Shown here in pieces: positions 34,269 through 43,605 of a DNA stretch of 64,000 bases (its first letter is position 1; each line of letters starts with the position of its first letter). Origin of the DNA: Bryobacterales bacterium (GTDB lineage Bacteria > Acidobacteriota > Terriglobia > Bryobacterales > Bryobacteraceae); NCBI GenBank assembly GCA_016721425.1, contig JADKID010000045.1, positions 111,749 to 175,748 on the forward strand, read 5' to 3'. Under the pieces are notes generated by a model. The model made no database searches and was not told where the DNA came from. It was given only the letters and a program-made list of their open reading frames with translations. Both the position numbers and the translations under genes were made by a program.

Positions 34269-35909
34269 ATGAATACTGCGATTCCGACGTTTGCGAGCCG
34301 AGCTTCTCTCCTGCCCGTCGAATTGCGGCAACTCCCCCATCTGCAGAGGCGCATCATTCTTTGCATCGCCTGTGTGGGATGCGCGTTGCGATTGCTTTTC
34401 TGGTTTTACACAGACCGTGTCTGGGAGGATGCCCTAATCACGGTGCTGCACTCAGAGAATTTTGCCGGCGGCCTGGGCCTCACACATCACCACCCTGGCT
34501 ACGCTCCGCTGCATGGCTTCACGAGCCCGCTTAGTGTACTGATCCCACTGGCAGCCGACATATTCCACATAGGCTGGGGCCTGCCGTTCCAGAAGTTAGT
34601 CTCTGCGCTGATCTCGGTTCCGACCGTCCTTCTCGCCGGGGCAATCGCGTTAAACCCCGCCTTCCGGCTGAATTTCTGGCTTGTCTCCATCTTCTGCTCC
34701 TACCTTGCGTTTGAGCATCACCAGATCCTCTGGGGGATGGCTGGAATGGAGACGCAGGTCGCGGTATTCGCCATGATGTTCGCAATGTATTGCGCGTTGA
34801 AGGGTGACGCAAAACTGATCGGCCTTTCCATGGCCTTCCTGATTTATGCGAGGCCGGACTTTGCGATCTTCGCAGCGGTGGTGGCCCTGTACATCGCGAT
34901 GGCGCGCCGCGAGGCGTTATATCCGAGCCTTGGAATTGCCCTTGCGCTGTACACGCCGTGGATTGTTTTCACGCTGACCTACTATGGCTCGCCGGTCCCT
35001 AACACAATCCTCGCAAAGAGCATGGGCTACTCGCTCTGGACCCGCCATACCGCCCTACTTTCCGAGCCGTTCTGGGCCAACGTGTGGGCCCGAGTGCACG
35101 ACTACATCTACCTCCCGCTGGGCCCGTCGTTCTCCGGCCATGGAACGGGCTTCCTGAAGTTCTTGGACGACGGTCTGGTCTCCAGGTTGTGCACGGTGAT
35201 CCTGCTGGTAGGCTGCGCTGCAATGTTGAGGTCGTTTCAGAAGTTCTACGCGATTCCTCTGCTCGCCTGCCTGGCGTATTCAACCTACTATGTCTTTTTT
35301 GTGCCTGCCATCGCAGGGTGGTATTTGGTTCCCTTCAGTGCCATCAATTGCTTGCTGCTGGTTCTCGGGCTAGGCGCAGTGTTTGAATACCTGATTGTGA
35401 CGGCTAGGATTCCGGCGCTTTCGCGCCTCGCATGCATCCTCTACGTCACGCCATTCCTGATGGTGCTTCCTACGACGTTTGCCGCAGAGCGAGATATCCA
35501 GCGATACATCGAAACGCCCGTCCGGCGGGCGCTGGGGACGTACCTGTTCGAGCATAAGAAGCCCGGTGACACCGTAGGCTGCGAGCCGCTAGGCTACATC
35601 GGGTACTACTCCCGCATGCCGGTCTACGACTACCCGGGACTGGCGAGTCCCGAGGTTTCGGCGTTCATGCGGAAAAATCCGGATAAGCGCACGATGGACC
35701 GGATGCTGGAGGCTCTCCAGCCGAGTTGGATTGTGTTGCGGGAGCACGAACTTCGTTACATGAATACGCTTCAACATATGTCGTTTCTACAAACCGGCTA
35801 CACGATCGAAAAGACTTTTCGTTCCGATCCGGTCCACACCGGGGAAGTCTTCCGAGCCGCTAGCAATATTGACCTGACGTTCGTCCTGCTGAAGAAGTCG
35901 AGGCCGTGA
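34269..35909 (+). CDS. Polytopic membrane protein, probable GT-C type glycosyltransferase
   Basis: A 546-residue protein from ATG 34269 with GGAAG 8 nt upstream. About ten hydrophobic helices are visible. The first large loop contains WEDALITVLHSENFAGGLGL and HHPGYAPLHGFTSPL, with acidic and His residues, like the catalytic loop of PMT/GT39-type enzymes that use polyprenyl-phosphate sugars. The C-terminus is a soluble part of about 150 residues with TVGCEPLGYIGYYS. Its stop overlaps the next gene's GTG start (GTGA). It probably adds a sugar to the glycan on the periplasmic side. Confidence 0.7.
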   Translation: MNTAIPTFASRASLLPVELRQLPHLQRRIILCIACVGCALRLLFWFYTDRVWEDALITVLHSENFAGGLGLTHHHPGYAPLHGFTSPLSVLIPLAADIFHIGWGLPFQKLVSALISVPTVLLAGAIALNPAFRLNFWLVSIFCSYLAFEHHQILWGMAGMETQVAVFAMMFAMYCALKGDAKLIGLSMAFLIYARPDFAIFAAVVALYIAMARREALYPSLGIALALYTPWIVFTLTYYGSPVPNTILAKSMGYSLWTRHTALLSEPFWANVWARVHDYIYLPLGPSFSGHGTGFLKFLDDGLVSRLCTVILLVGCAAMLRSFQKFYAIPLLACLAYSTYYVFFVPAIAGWYLVPFSAINCLLLVLGLGAVFEYLIVTARIPALSRLACILYVTPFLMVLPTTFAAERDIQRYIETPVRRALGTYLFEHKKPGDTVGCEPLGYIGYYSRMPVYDYPGLASPEVSAFMRKNPDKRTMDRMLEALQPSWIVLREHELRYMNTLQHMSFLQTGYTIEKTFRSDPVHTGEVFRAASNIDLTFVLLKKSRP

Positions 35910-38125
35910 GAGGGGCGCCGAGTGGACGCCGAGGAGCGAGGTCGCTTGCGGTGCGAGCCGTGATGCTGGCCGTCGCTCTGCTCTTCGCCGGCACGATTCT
36001 GCGGGACATCCTGAGGTACGGAGTGGACGTGCCGTTCTGGGATCAGTGGGATTTCGTGGCTGCGCTGCGGCGTAGCTCATCTGGCGAAACGTCGTGGCTC
36101 AGAACTCTATTTCTCAGCGGCGCGGAGCATCAACTGGGCCTGCAAATCGTGTGGTCGGTTCTTGTGTGGAACCTGACGCAGATGAACATGGTAGCCAGCA
36201 TGGTGCTCAACTGGACGTTCGCTTTCGGTTTCTGCATTCTGGGCACGTGGATCACGGCGCGGGCACTGCCTCCTCGCAGTGTCATTCCCTGGATGGTATT
36301 GGCGGCGGCCAGCTTTTTCATCTTCAATCCGGCAGCCTATCAAGTGTGGCTCTGGGGACTTCCGCTGGTGCATCTCCTCGTGCCGCTGCTGATGTTCGCT
36401 GGTTTTGCCTGCGCGCAGACGCGTGCCAGCGACGGCACGAAGATCGTGGTCTCGGCGATCTGCGCGTTTTTCGCCTCCTTCCTTTTGGGCAGCGGCCTGT
36501 TGCTCTGGTTCCTGTTCCCAGCGGTGCTGATCTACTACGTGAAGCCAACGGCACTAAAGACCGAACGTCTCGCCGTCCTCGTCTATGGCGCTCTGTGTGG
36601 AGCGTGCCTGATGATCTACGGATTTGGCGCGCTGCAAGGCGAGAGCCCGGCACCCACGAGTGGCGCGGGCGGACTTGGTGCGATTGCTCAGTTTTTTGCC
36701 GCCTACACGGGCAACGTAGTATCTCTGTCAGCCGAAACACAACCCGTTCTCTGGGCGCAACTCCTCGGGTCGGCATTCATCATGTGCTTTACGACTCTGG
36801 CCATCCTCGCATTTCGAGGGTTTCGCAGGAGAAGCGAATGGCCTGTGATTACGATTTGGGGCTGTCTGGGCAGCTATTCGATCGCTTCCGGCTTGATGGT
36901 GGCATTGGGACGCCACGGATATGGCTTGGCCTACGCGGTTGAATCCTCCCGCTATGTCCTGGCTTCGGCATTCCTGCCAATCTCGGTGGTCGTGCTGGCC
37001 TTCGTGCTCATTCATGCGTATTCGGACGAACTGCCCTCCAGCATTCGCCTCTACTCCGGCACGCTATGCATGACGTTAATAGTACTGATGGCTGGCGTTG
37101 CGCTGCGCTTCCTCCAGTGGCCCCGGGCAGACGCGATGATGGCGAACTCGCGCGCCTCTCAGACAGCGGGCAAGGTCGCGGTTGCCAGTTCTGGAGTCCT
37201 CGGCATGCCACAATGGCGCAACATCCACCCCAACGACGACCGGGATTCGTTTCTGCGATCGGTGCGTTTCCTCAGCGGACGGAATTGGCTGCGCCCGGCC
37301 GTCTGGAATGAAGCATTCTTTCGGGATCTGGCCTCTCCGCGGCGGAAGCCTGAGCCGGCCTACGGCTATGTGGACAAGTTCACGATGGAAGGCGGCAAAC
37401 TGCAATTGGGAGGTTGGGCCTACCTGCCGGATCGGAAACTGCGCGCCGACGCCGTCATTGTGTCGGCGAGGGATGGCGCCACCGCCCGCCTACTCGCCGT
37501 CGTGTTCACGTCTGCCCCTCGACGCGACGTATATGAGAGCATTCACGAACTCGAAGCCCTCTCTACCGGCTGGGCAGCGGAGGTAATTGCTGCCCCCGGC
37601 GAGGTGCTTCTCTGTTTTGCGTACGACGCGGTGACCGGGCAGGCGCACTTGCTCTCCGGAGTTGGCCCCGATGCACTGATGGCGCCAGCCGATGGAGCAA
37701 GAGTGGAATTGAAAGGTGGGTGGACAATGGACGGATATCACGCTGACGCGGGCCGTCCGCCTGGCAACGGCTTGGCATTCGGGTCCTGGGCGGGCGCGGA
37801 TGCAAATAGGGGGACTCTGCGTCTTGGGCCGTTCCGGCTGGACGCGCAAGGTGGCATAAGCATACCTTTGGTGACCGGCCCGAGCAACCAGGGACTCGCG
37901 GTTTTCATTCGCGACGAAGCCACCAAAGAGATTCTCGCGGAGCTGGCCCCCCCGCCCATCCGACTGACGTGGTGGGAGTGGGAGCCCAGGCTACGCTCCG
38001 AGCGCGCACGGACGGTAGAGATTATTGCGGAAGACAACGGCGCAGGATGGGGTCAGTGGCAGGCTTTGGCATGGCCCCAGGTACAGAAGAAGGGGCGCGA
38101 GCCCGTCGCCGGCTCGCGCAGGTAG
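35906..38125 (+). CDS. Polytopic membrane protein with C-terminal beta-rich 'GWA' module
   Basis: A 739-residue protein whose GTG start overlaps the preceding stop by 4 nt. The N-terminal two thirds has about ten membrane helices, with VDVPFWDQWDFVAALRRSSSG in the first loop. The C-terminal third (from about residue 490) is soluble and includes KLQLGGWAYLPDRKLRADAVIV, similar in style to the repeats of the 29782-31170 methyltransferase. The membrane and soluble parts together suggest a sugar-modifying enzyme with a binding module. Family not certain. Confidence 0.7.
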   Translation: MRGAPSGRRGARSLAVRAVMLAVALLFAGTILRDILRYGVDVPFWDQWDFVAALRRSSSGETSWLRTLFLSGAEHQLGLQIVWSVLVWNLTQMNMVASMVLNWTFAFGFCILGTWITARALPPRSVIPWMVLAAASFFIFNPAAYQVWLWGLPLVHLLVPLLMFAGFACAQTRASDGTKIVVSAICAFFASFLLGSGLLLWFLFPAVLIYYVKPTALKTERLAVLVYGALCGACLMIYGFGALQGESPAPTSGAGGLGAIAQFFAAYTGNVVSLSAETQPVLWAQLLGSAFIMCFTTLAILAFRGFRRRSEWPVITIWGCLGSYSIASGLMVALGRHGYGLAYAVESSRYVLASAFLPISVVVLAFVLIHAYSDELPSSIRLYSGTLCMTLIVLMAGVALRFLQWPRADAMMANSRASQTAGKVAVASSGVLGMPQWRNIHPNDDRDSFLRSVRFLSGRNWLRPAVWNEAFFRDLASPRRKPEPAYGYVDKFTMEGGKLQLGGWAYLPDRKLRADAVIVSARDGATARLLAVVFTSAPRRDVYESIHELEALSTGWAAEVIAAPGEVLLCFAYDAVTGQAHLLSGVGPDALMAPADGARVELKGGWTMDGYHADAGRPPGNGLAFGSWAGADANRGTLRLGPFRLDAQGGISIPLVTGPSNQGLAVFIRDEATKEILAELAPPPIRLTWWEWEPRLRSERARTVEIIAEDNGAGWGQWQALAWPQVQKKGREPVAGSRR

Positions 38126-38312
38126 CGCGGTGCAAAACCGGGCGAATGGCGGCCGGGTGATTATGCTCGGAGCGCGACGATTGACGTTGCCTAGCTCATC
38201 ACGGTACTCTCCCTTGGATAGGGCTGCATTGGGCGGCCACCAGCCGGATGTGCCACTAGGAGCGATTGACAGCGAGGCATCCAAGCGACATCCCTATTGA
38301 CAATGTGAGCAG

Positions 38313-40619
38313 ATGTTGAATTTTCACCCAGAAGAATCCCCTTCAGCGCTCGCTGCCGGCAGAGCGATCTCGATCATCGTACCGTTCTATAAAAACGCCG
38401 AGTTGGCTGGCCCGCTGATAAAGTCGCTATTGGCGTGCCGCGAAGAGTTATCGGAGCTGAACTGCACTGTCACGCTCATTAACGACTCGCCGGGGGATGC
38501 GGCCCTCGCAACCGCGCTGGAGGAAGGGATCCGCAGCTTTCCTGCGGACCTTCCGTGCGAAATCCGGACGAATGACGACAATTGGGGATTCTTGCGGAGC
38601 GCCAACTGGGCCTGCCGCAAAGCGGTGGCGAGAGGCGCGGACGTACTGCTGCTGAATTCGGACACGCTACTGTACCCGGGCGCGGTGCGGGAGATGCAGC
38701 GGGTTGCAAACCTGGACCCGATGATCGGCTTCATCAGCCCTCGCTCCAACAATGCGACGATCTGCACGTTTCCGCAGCAGAACAGATACGCGGATCTCTC
38801 GCCCGCGCAGTTCAATGAGATCTTCCAGCAGGTTTCGAGCTACCTTCCCGAGTTTCACTACGTACCCACCTGCGTGGGATTCTGCCTGTACATCAATCAC
38901 TTCATTCTGAGCGAGGTTGGATTCTTCGACGAAGTCTACGGGAAGGGGTACAGCGAAGAGAACGACCTGATCATGCGGGCCAACCGGTTTGGCTACCGCG
39001 CGGTGCTGGCGAACCGCGCTTTCGTCTATCACATCGGCGAAGTGTCATTCCGCGAGAGCGAGTTCCCGAAGTCCGTCCACGAGCGTAGAAACTTCGCGCT
39101 CCTCACGAAGCGGTATCCCGAGTATCGCGAACACATTTCGGACTACTTCAAGGGAACGCACTGGGAAGCGGAGCGGCTGCTCGCCGGCCTGATCCCGGAT
39201 GCGGACGGCCGGATTGACGTGGCTTTTGATTGCAGCCACGTCAGTAAGCACCATAACGGCACGTTCAATGTACTTGCCAAGGTAATCCAGGAGGCAGCGC
39301 TCAGTTGGGGCGACAGGTTTAACATCCACGTCATCGCCAATGAGGGTGTCGCGGAGTTTCATGAACTGACCTCCATTCCCGGAGTTTTGCTGGACTCGGC
39401 CAATACGAACCGCGTATTCGGAATCGCCTACCGGGTAGGCCAGCCTTTCGACTACCATGCCTTTCTGCGGTTGAGCCGGCTGGCTCCAGTCAACGTCTAC
39501 GCCATGTTGGACACCATTGCATGGGACTGCCTGTACTTGAATCGCGATCAACTCGACGAGTTATGGCGAGCAACGGCCAGTTATGCCGATGGGCTGCTGT
39601 ACATCAGTGATTTCAGCCGGGATCAGTTCCGGTCGCGATTTCCAGTGCGGCCAGGGATGCCGGAGATGGCATCTTATCTCTCGCTGGCGCCGGAGGAGTA
39701 CCTGGAGAATGCGCCGGCAAAGCCGGTTCTCAAACACAGGTCCGGAAGTTATCTCCTACTGGTGGGCAATTCCTTCGCCCACAAATACGTCGAGCCGACC
39801 GTGAAGGCCATTGCGCGACGGTTGCCGAGGGTGAAGTTGGTGGCGCTGGGCCTGGAGGCGGCGGGCACTGAATGTCTCACGGCCTACGGAAGCGGGAAGC
39901 TCAGCTCTGCCGAGGTAGCCGGCCTGTACGCCGGTTCCCAGGCCGTGCTTTTCCCGTCCACCTACGAAGGATTCGGCATGCCTGTGCTGGAAGCGCTGGC
40001 GCACAGGAAAGTGCTCTTCGCTCGGGACACCGTATTGAATCGCGCCTTGCACGCGCGCCTGGGGATGACGAAAAACATCATCCTGTACGACTCCACAGAG
40101 TCACTGGTGCGCATGCTGGCCTCGGGCAATATCCCAGCGTGGACCGATGATTTGCCTCAGGCTGGTCACTCTCATGACTGGGCCGCTCACGCCCGCGACA
40201 CGAAGCACTTGCTGGAACAGGCGTTACAGGGCTTTTCCTATGGCGGAACCCTGATGCCGAGGTTGGGGTACGCAGCCTTGCTGGCCAAAGCAGGAGAAGG
40301 CCAATTCCAGCGGCAATTGATCGAGGACGACTCCAGCGCACAGCGTATTCTCTTCCATCAGTGCGGGCTCGATTCCAGCTTGGCGTCAGCCGACGTCATC
40401 CCCGCGCTTCATGAATTGAAGTCGGCGGTGGATGGATTGCGCGAGCGAACGCTCTCGGCCACCGCCGCGGAATCGGAGATCGCCAGCCTCCGAGCCGCAA
40501 TCAAGGATCGGGAAGACCGCATCGAGACGATCAAGAATTCGGTTTCATGGAACGTCACTGCTCCGCTGCGGTCAGCTTGCGACGTTTGGCTGAACGTGTT
40601 CGGCCGGAGCGGCAGATAG
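38313..40619 (+). CDS. Two-domain glycosyltransferase (GT2 + GT4) with coiled-coil tail
   Basis: A 768-residue protein. The N-terminal GT2 (GT-A) domain (about 15-300) has ISIIVPFYKNAELAGPLIKS, NSDT as the acidic motif in LLLNSDTLLYPGA, and GYSEENDLIMRANRFGYRA. The C-terminal GT4 (GT-B) domain (about 300-660) has LLLVGNSFAHKYVEP and the nucleotide-sugar motif FPSTYEGFGMPVLEAL. After that a short coiled coil leads to the C-terminal SVSWNVTAPLR tail. It likely adds two sugars in sequence to the surface glycan. It lies alone between two small gaps on the plus strand. Confidence 0.9.
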   Translation: MLNFHPEESPSALAAGRAISIIVPFYKNAELAGPLIKSLLACREELSELNCTVTLINDSPGDAALATALEEGIRSFPADLPCEIRTNDDNWGFLRSANWACRKAVARGADVLLLNSDTLLYPGAVREMQRVANLDPMIGFISPRSNNATICTFPQQNRYADLSPAQFNEIFQQVSSYLPEFHYVPTCVGFCLYINHFILSEVGFFDEVYGKGYSEENDLIMRANRFGYRAVLANRAFVYHIGEVSFRESEFPKSVHERRNFALLTKRYPEYREHISDYFKGTHWEAERLLAGLIPDADGRIDVAFDCSHVSKHHNGTFNVLAKVIQEAALSWGDRFNIHVIANEGVAEFHELTSIPGVLLDSANTNRVFGIAYRVGQPFDYHAFLRLSRLAPVNVYAMLDTIAWDCLYLNRDQLDELWRATASYADGLLYISDFSRDQFRSRFPVRPGMPEMASYLSLAPEEYLENAPAKPVLKHRSGSYLLLVGNSFAHKYVEPTVKAIARRLPRVKLVALGLEAAGTECLTAYGSGKLSSAEVAGLYAGSQAVLFPSTYEGFGMPVLEALAHRKVLFARDTVLNRALHARLGMTKNIILYDSTESLVRMLASGNIPAWTDDLPQAGHSHDWAAHARDTKHLLEQALQGFSYGGTLMPRLGYAALLAKAGEGQFQRQLIEDDSSAQRILFHQCGLDSSLASADVIPALHELKSAVDGLRERTLSATAAESEIASLRAAIKDREDRIETIKNSVSWNVTAPLRSACDVWLNVFGRSGR

Positions 40620-40637
40620 CCGGACGGAGAATGCCCG

Positions 40638-41000
40638 ATGTCTTCTGAGGTCACCTGCTACCTGGACGAACCATCCAGCGCTCTGATTGACGGCAGCGAG
40701 TTTCGGCTGCGAGGCTGGATCTCCGTCAAGGCGGGCCTTCTGCGTAGATTTGCGATCCGCTCCATTCATGGACCGGTCCGGATCTCCACGTGCCAAAGGC
40801 CGGATGTCGCGGACGTGTTTCCGCATCGGGATGTCCTGGGCTTTTCCGCCACCGTCCGGGTGGCGGATCATCGAACGGCCATCACCAATTCGCAACTGGT
40901 CCTCTACGTACTGTGCGATTCGGGAGTGGTGGGCGGATTCCAATTCAAGGTCACAGCGCGTGCGCTGAATCTGTCGGCGTACATCGAGGCGGATTGCTAA
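40638..41000 (+). CDS. Small stand-alone beta-rich protein (glycan-locus accessory)
   Basis: A 120-residue soluble protein, 18 nt after the two-domain glycosyltransferase gene. EFRLRGWISVKAGLLRRFAI followed by DVADVFPHRDVLGFSATVRV looks like the beta-sandwich modules often found at the ends of glycosyl- and methyltransferases, here as a separate gene. It may be a detached binding module of a glycosyltransferase. Function unknown. Confidence 0.6.
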   Translation: MSSEVTCYLDEPSSALIDGSEFRLRGWISVKAGLLRRFAIRSIHGPVRISTCQRPDVADVFPHRDVLGFSATVRVADHRTAITNSQLVLYVLCDSGVVGGFQFKVTARALNLSAYIEADC

Positions 41001-41018
41001 GGGGCAGTGGGCGCCACA

Positions 41019-41032
41019 GCAGCGATCGCTGC
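41019..41032. repeat. 14-bp perfect palindrome in an intergenic region
   Basis: GCAGCGATCGCTGC reads the same on both strands and sits between the small beta-rich gene and the next methyltransferase, 114 nt before the latter's start. It could be a protein-binding site or part of an RNA hairpin; nothing else supports a role. Confidence 0.3.
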
Positions 41033-41145
41033 GAATGGAGCAGGCGTTGAGAGGCATTTTCAGGTCTGCCCCAAGGTGCGGTACACTCCCCTTGACTGCT
41101 AATTGAGACGCCGCACGGTCGCTTTTGGGGAAACGAGCCAACCCG

Positions 41146-41940
41146 ATGTGTGATACTTTCATTCCGGAAGCCGCTGCCTGGGTGAGTAGCCACTACTACG
41201 ATGTGCCCAACGAGACGGTGGAATTCTGCGGCAGCATTGCCGGAGCGACTGTCCTGAACCTGGGATGCGGCGAGATGTTGACGGATTTCGGCCTGCTCCG
41301 CCATGACGTCAAAAAGGTCACCGGATTGGACCTCGACAACAGGACCTCCGACCATTTGGAACTGGTGGCGAAGAAGCTCCAACAAAATGGAATCCTGCCG
41401 GCCGCCGACTATCAGGACCGGCTGGCCTACCGATTCTATGACGGGCAGAAGTTTCCCTTTGGCGACGGAGAGTTCGACTTCCTCTTTTCATGGTCGGCCT
41501 TTGAGCACGTCCACAACGTGCCAAGGGTGCTATCCGAGATTCACCGGGTCCTGCGAGACGATGGACGGGCCTTTATTCAGGTCTATCCCTGGTATCACAC
41601 CTTCCAGGGCAGCCACCTGTCTGACTTCATTCGCGAGCCGTACCTGCAACTGACCCGGTCCCACGAGTGGGTGCGGGAGCGCCTGGAGGAATATGTATCG
41701 GCGCATCCTGGCAGCAAGGATCTGATACTGGGCCATATCTACCGCGAGTATCTTTCGCTCAATGGATACTCGGCGGACCACTTTTACAGCGATTTGGTCG
41801 ATGCCGGTTTCCAGGTGACAAAGGCCAGAGTGATCAGCTATGACCTCGATCTTTCTGAGCTTCCGCCGCCAACGAAGTTCTCCGAGGCCATGATCTGCGG
41901 CACCAAGATGTTGCTTCAGAAGAGAATCGCTCCGGCCTGA
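41146..41940 (+). CDS. Class I SAM-dependent methyltransferase
   Basis: A 264-residue protein from ATG 41146 (a TTG seven codons earlier is unlikely). The SAM motif is VLNLGCGEMLTDFGLL, the acidic strand-2 end GLDLDNR, and the Methyltransferase_11-type motif FDFLFSWSAFEHVHNVPRVL is followed by RVLRDDGRAFIQVYPWYH. It belongs to the glycan locus by position; substrate unknown. After it the gene direction switches, so it ends this plus-strand run. Confidence 0.85.
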   Translation: MCDTFIPEAAAWVSSHYYDVPNETVEFCGSIAGATVLNLGCGEMLTDFGLLRHDVKKVTGLDLDNRTSDHLELVAKKLQQNGILPAADYQDRLAYRFYDGQKFPFGDGEFDFLFSWSAFEHVHNVPRVLSEIHRVLRDDGRAFIQVYPWYHTFQGSHLSDFIREPYLQLTRSHEWVRERLEEYVSAHPGSKDLILGHIYREYLSLNGYSADHFYSDLVDAGFQVTKARVISYDLDLSELPPPTKFSEAMICGTKMLLQKRIAPA

Positions 41941-42173
41941 CCCTCCCCGCGAATGAATGGTTTCCAGCAGAGCCCTGCCGGAAGATCAGCCGAATGCCAG
42001 AGCTCATTAAAATCGGATTGAATCCCGCCTGACGCCGCTTCATGCCCCGGGCTCGCGCCTCCCGGTTGGATGGCAACAGCCCGGCGGGAGATCGGGCACA
42101 GGAGGCGGAACTGCTGTCCCGGAGAGTCCCTCCGAGAGGGGCCAGCCAACGGGTCCGGGCGGGCTGCGGGAGG

Positions 42174-43442
42174 TCAGAACTGGCTACGGGCCAATAGTCT
42201 GGCGGCGCGGCGGGCAGGGGCCGTCATGCGCCAACTCAGGGAAGCCAGGAGGGCGTCGCGGCTCGCTGTGAGGTTCTCGATCGCCTCCCGGCACGCCGTC
42301 AATTCCAGCCTGGAGGCTTCCAGCGCCAGGGACAGCACCTCGATCTGCCGCTCCTGCCCCTGCAGGCGAAGGGCAAGAGCCCGGTCGCGGGCGGCTAGGA
42401 GCAGCCCAGGCTGACCGGCTTGGCTCAATGGACCAACCCCGTCCAGCACCAGCGCCTCTGCCGAAGGCTCGCCAGTTGGCAGGTCTCGGGCATGGGCGGC
42501 AGCCGAGGCGGCCGGATCTGAGACCGGCGCCGACCCTGTCTGAGACGACGAAGCCGAGGGCGGCCTCCGCTGGCCCCCCGCCTGGGCGATGGCATCAGCA
42601 AGAGTGCGCTCGCCAAGGATCAGTTCGTCCGTGATAGCGCCAACCTGCGCCAACAAGCCGTCACGGGTGGGGGGACCCTGGGCGAGGAGGTGACTGAGGT
42701 TGTCGCGCAGTCTGCCCCTCAGGCCTTGCTGGGCGGCAACCTGAGTTTCTGCGAAAGCATGGGCTGCCAATTTGAAGTTGTCGAAGACGCCCGCTGGGAT
42801 TCCAAACAGCTGCAATCGCCACGCATCTTCCTGGCGAAGATAAAACCGGTTCAAGCCGTCAAACCAGGCGAAGTGATAACCCTGGCCGAGCAGCGCGGGC
42901 TCCCATGCAGCCCACGCGGGATCATGCGTAAAAGGCTGGACGGCCTCAACGACGATCAAGCGCGGGCGAACGGCGGAAAAGGAGGCGGCATTGAGGATCT
43001 CCGCCTCACTGCCCTCTGCATCGATCTTGAGAAAATCGATCACACGTCCGGCGCCGTGGCACTCCAGGATTTGGTTCAGGGTCTGCACCGGCACGTCGAG
43101 ACGATCGGAGGTTGCGTAGCCCGCCGTTTGGGCGTCGGTCGCGTGCGCCTCATCCAGCGTAGACAGACCGGTCTCGCCGATGATGTGGAATTGGCGCGAA
43201 CCGGGTGCGGCGCCGACCGCACACCGGAGATTCGCATCCTCCGGCCGGGCGGCCTGTAGCTTGGCGTGGAGGGCCGGAAACGGCTCTACGTTGACGCCGC
43301 GCCAGCCATTCAGATAGAACCAGTGCGTGACGGAGTCGAGTACGGCATCGTAGGCGCCGACATCAATATAAAAGCCGCAATTGATGTCCTGGAGGGCTCT
43401 GCGAATGATGACGTCCTCCAGATTCTGGGCATAGCTAGTCAT
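42174..43442 (-). CDS. FkbM-family methyltransferase with Pro/Ala-rich linker and coiled-coil tail
   Basis: A 422-residue protein from ATG 43442 (MTSYAQNLEDVIIRRALQ). The FkbM domain (about 1-220) has GFYIDVGAYDAVLDSVTHWF, NVEPFPALHAKLQ and IDFLKIDAEGSEAEIL, all typical. Then come about 80 residues of helical sequence, a Ser/Pro/Ala-rich linker (about 280-350), a coiled coil and a C-terminal SLSWRMTAPARRAARLL tail that resembles the tail of the two-domain glycosyltransferase. It likely O-methylates a sugar, perhaps capping the chain. Convergent with the previous gene. Confidence 0.87.
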   Translation of the reverse strand: MTSYAQNLEDVIIRRALQDINCGFYIDVGAYDAVLDSVTHWFYLNGWRGVNVEPFPALHAKLQAARPEDANLRCAVGAAPGSRQFHIIGETGLSTLDEAHATDAQTAGYATSDRLDVPVQTLNQILECHGAGRVIDFLKIDAEGSEAEILNAASFSAVRPRLIVVEAVQPFTHDPAWAAWEPALLGQGYHFAWFDGLNRFYLRQEDAWRLQLFGIPAGVFDNFKLAAHAFAETQVAAQQGLRGRLRDNLSHLLAQGPPTRDGLLAQVGAITDELILGERTLADAIAQAGGQRRPPSASSSQTGSAPVSDPAASAAAHARDLPTGEPSAEALVLDGVGPLSQAGQPGLLLAARDRALALRLQGQERQIEVLSLALEASRLELTACREAIENLTASRDALLASLSWRMTAPARRAARLLARSQF

Positions 43443-43605
43443 TGGGGGCAACTGGCCGCCTCCCAGGGCTACGAGGCGAGCTGTGCTCGAGGTCGCGCTA
43501 CACGAATTCTGGTCTGGTCTCATTCTGGGGTCAAGGATCCTGCCGATTTCATAATAACCCCAGTTTGGCCGCGAGACTGCGGCACGGACGGCTGGAGCGG
43601 ACTGG

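Noticed and set aside
33644..34366. 240-residue minus-strand ORF over the gap before 34269
   Set aside because: Starts inside the membrane-protein gene and runs opposite the hypothetical exported protein; no coherent domain or start site.
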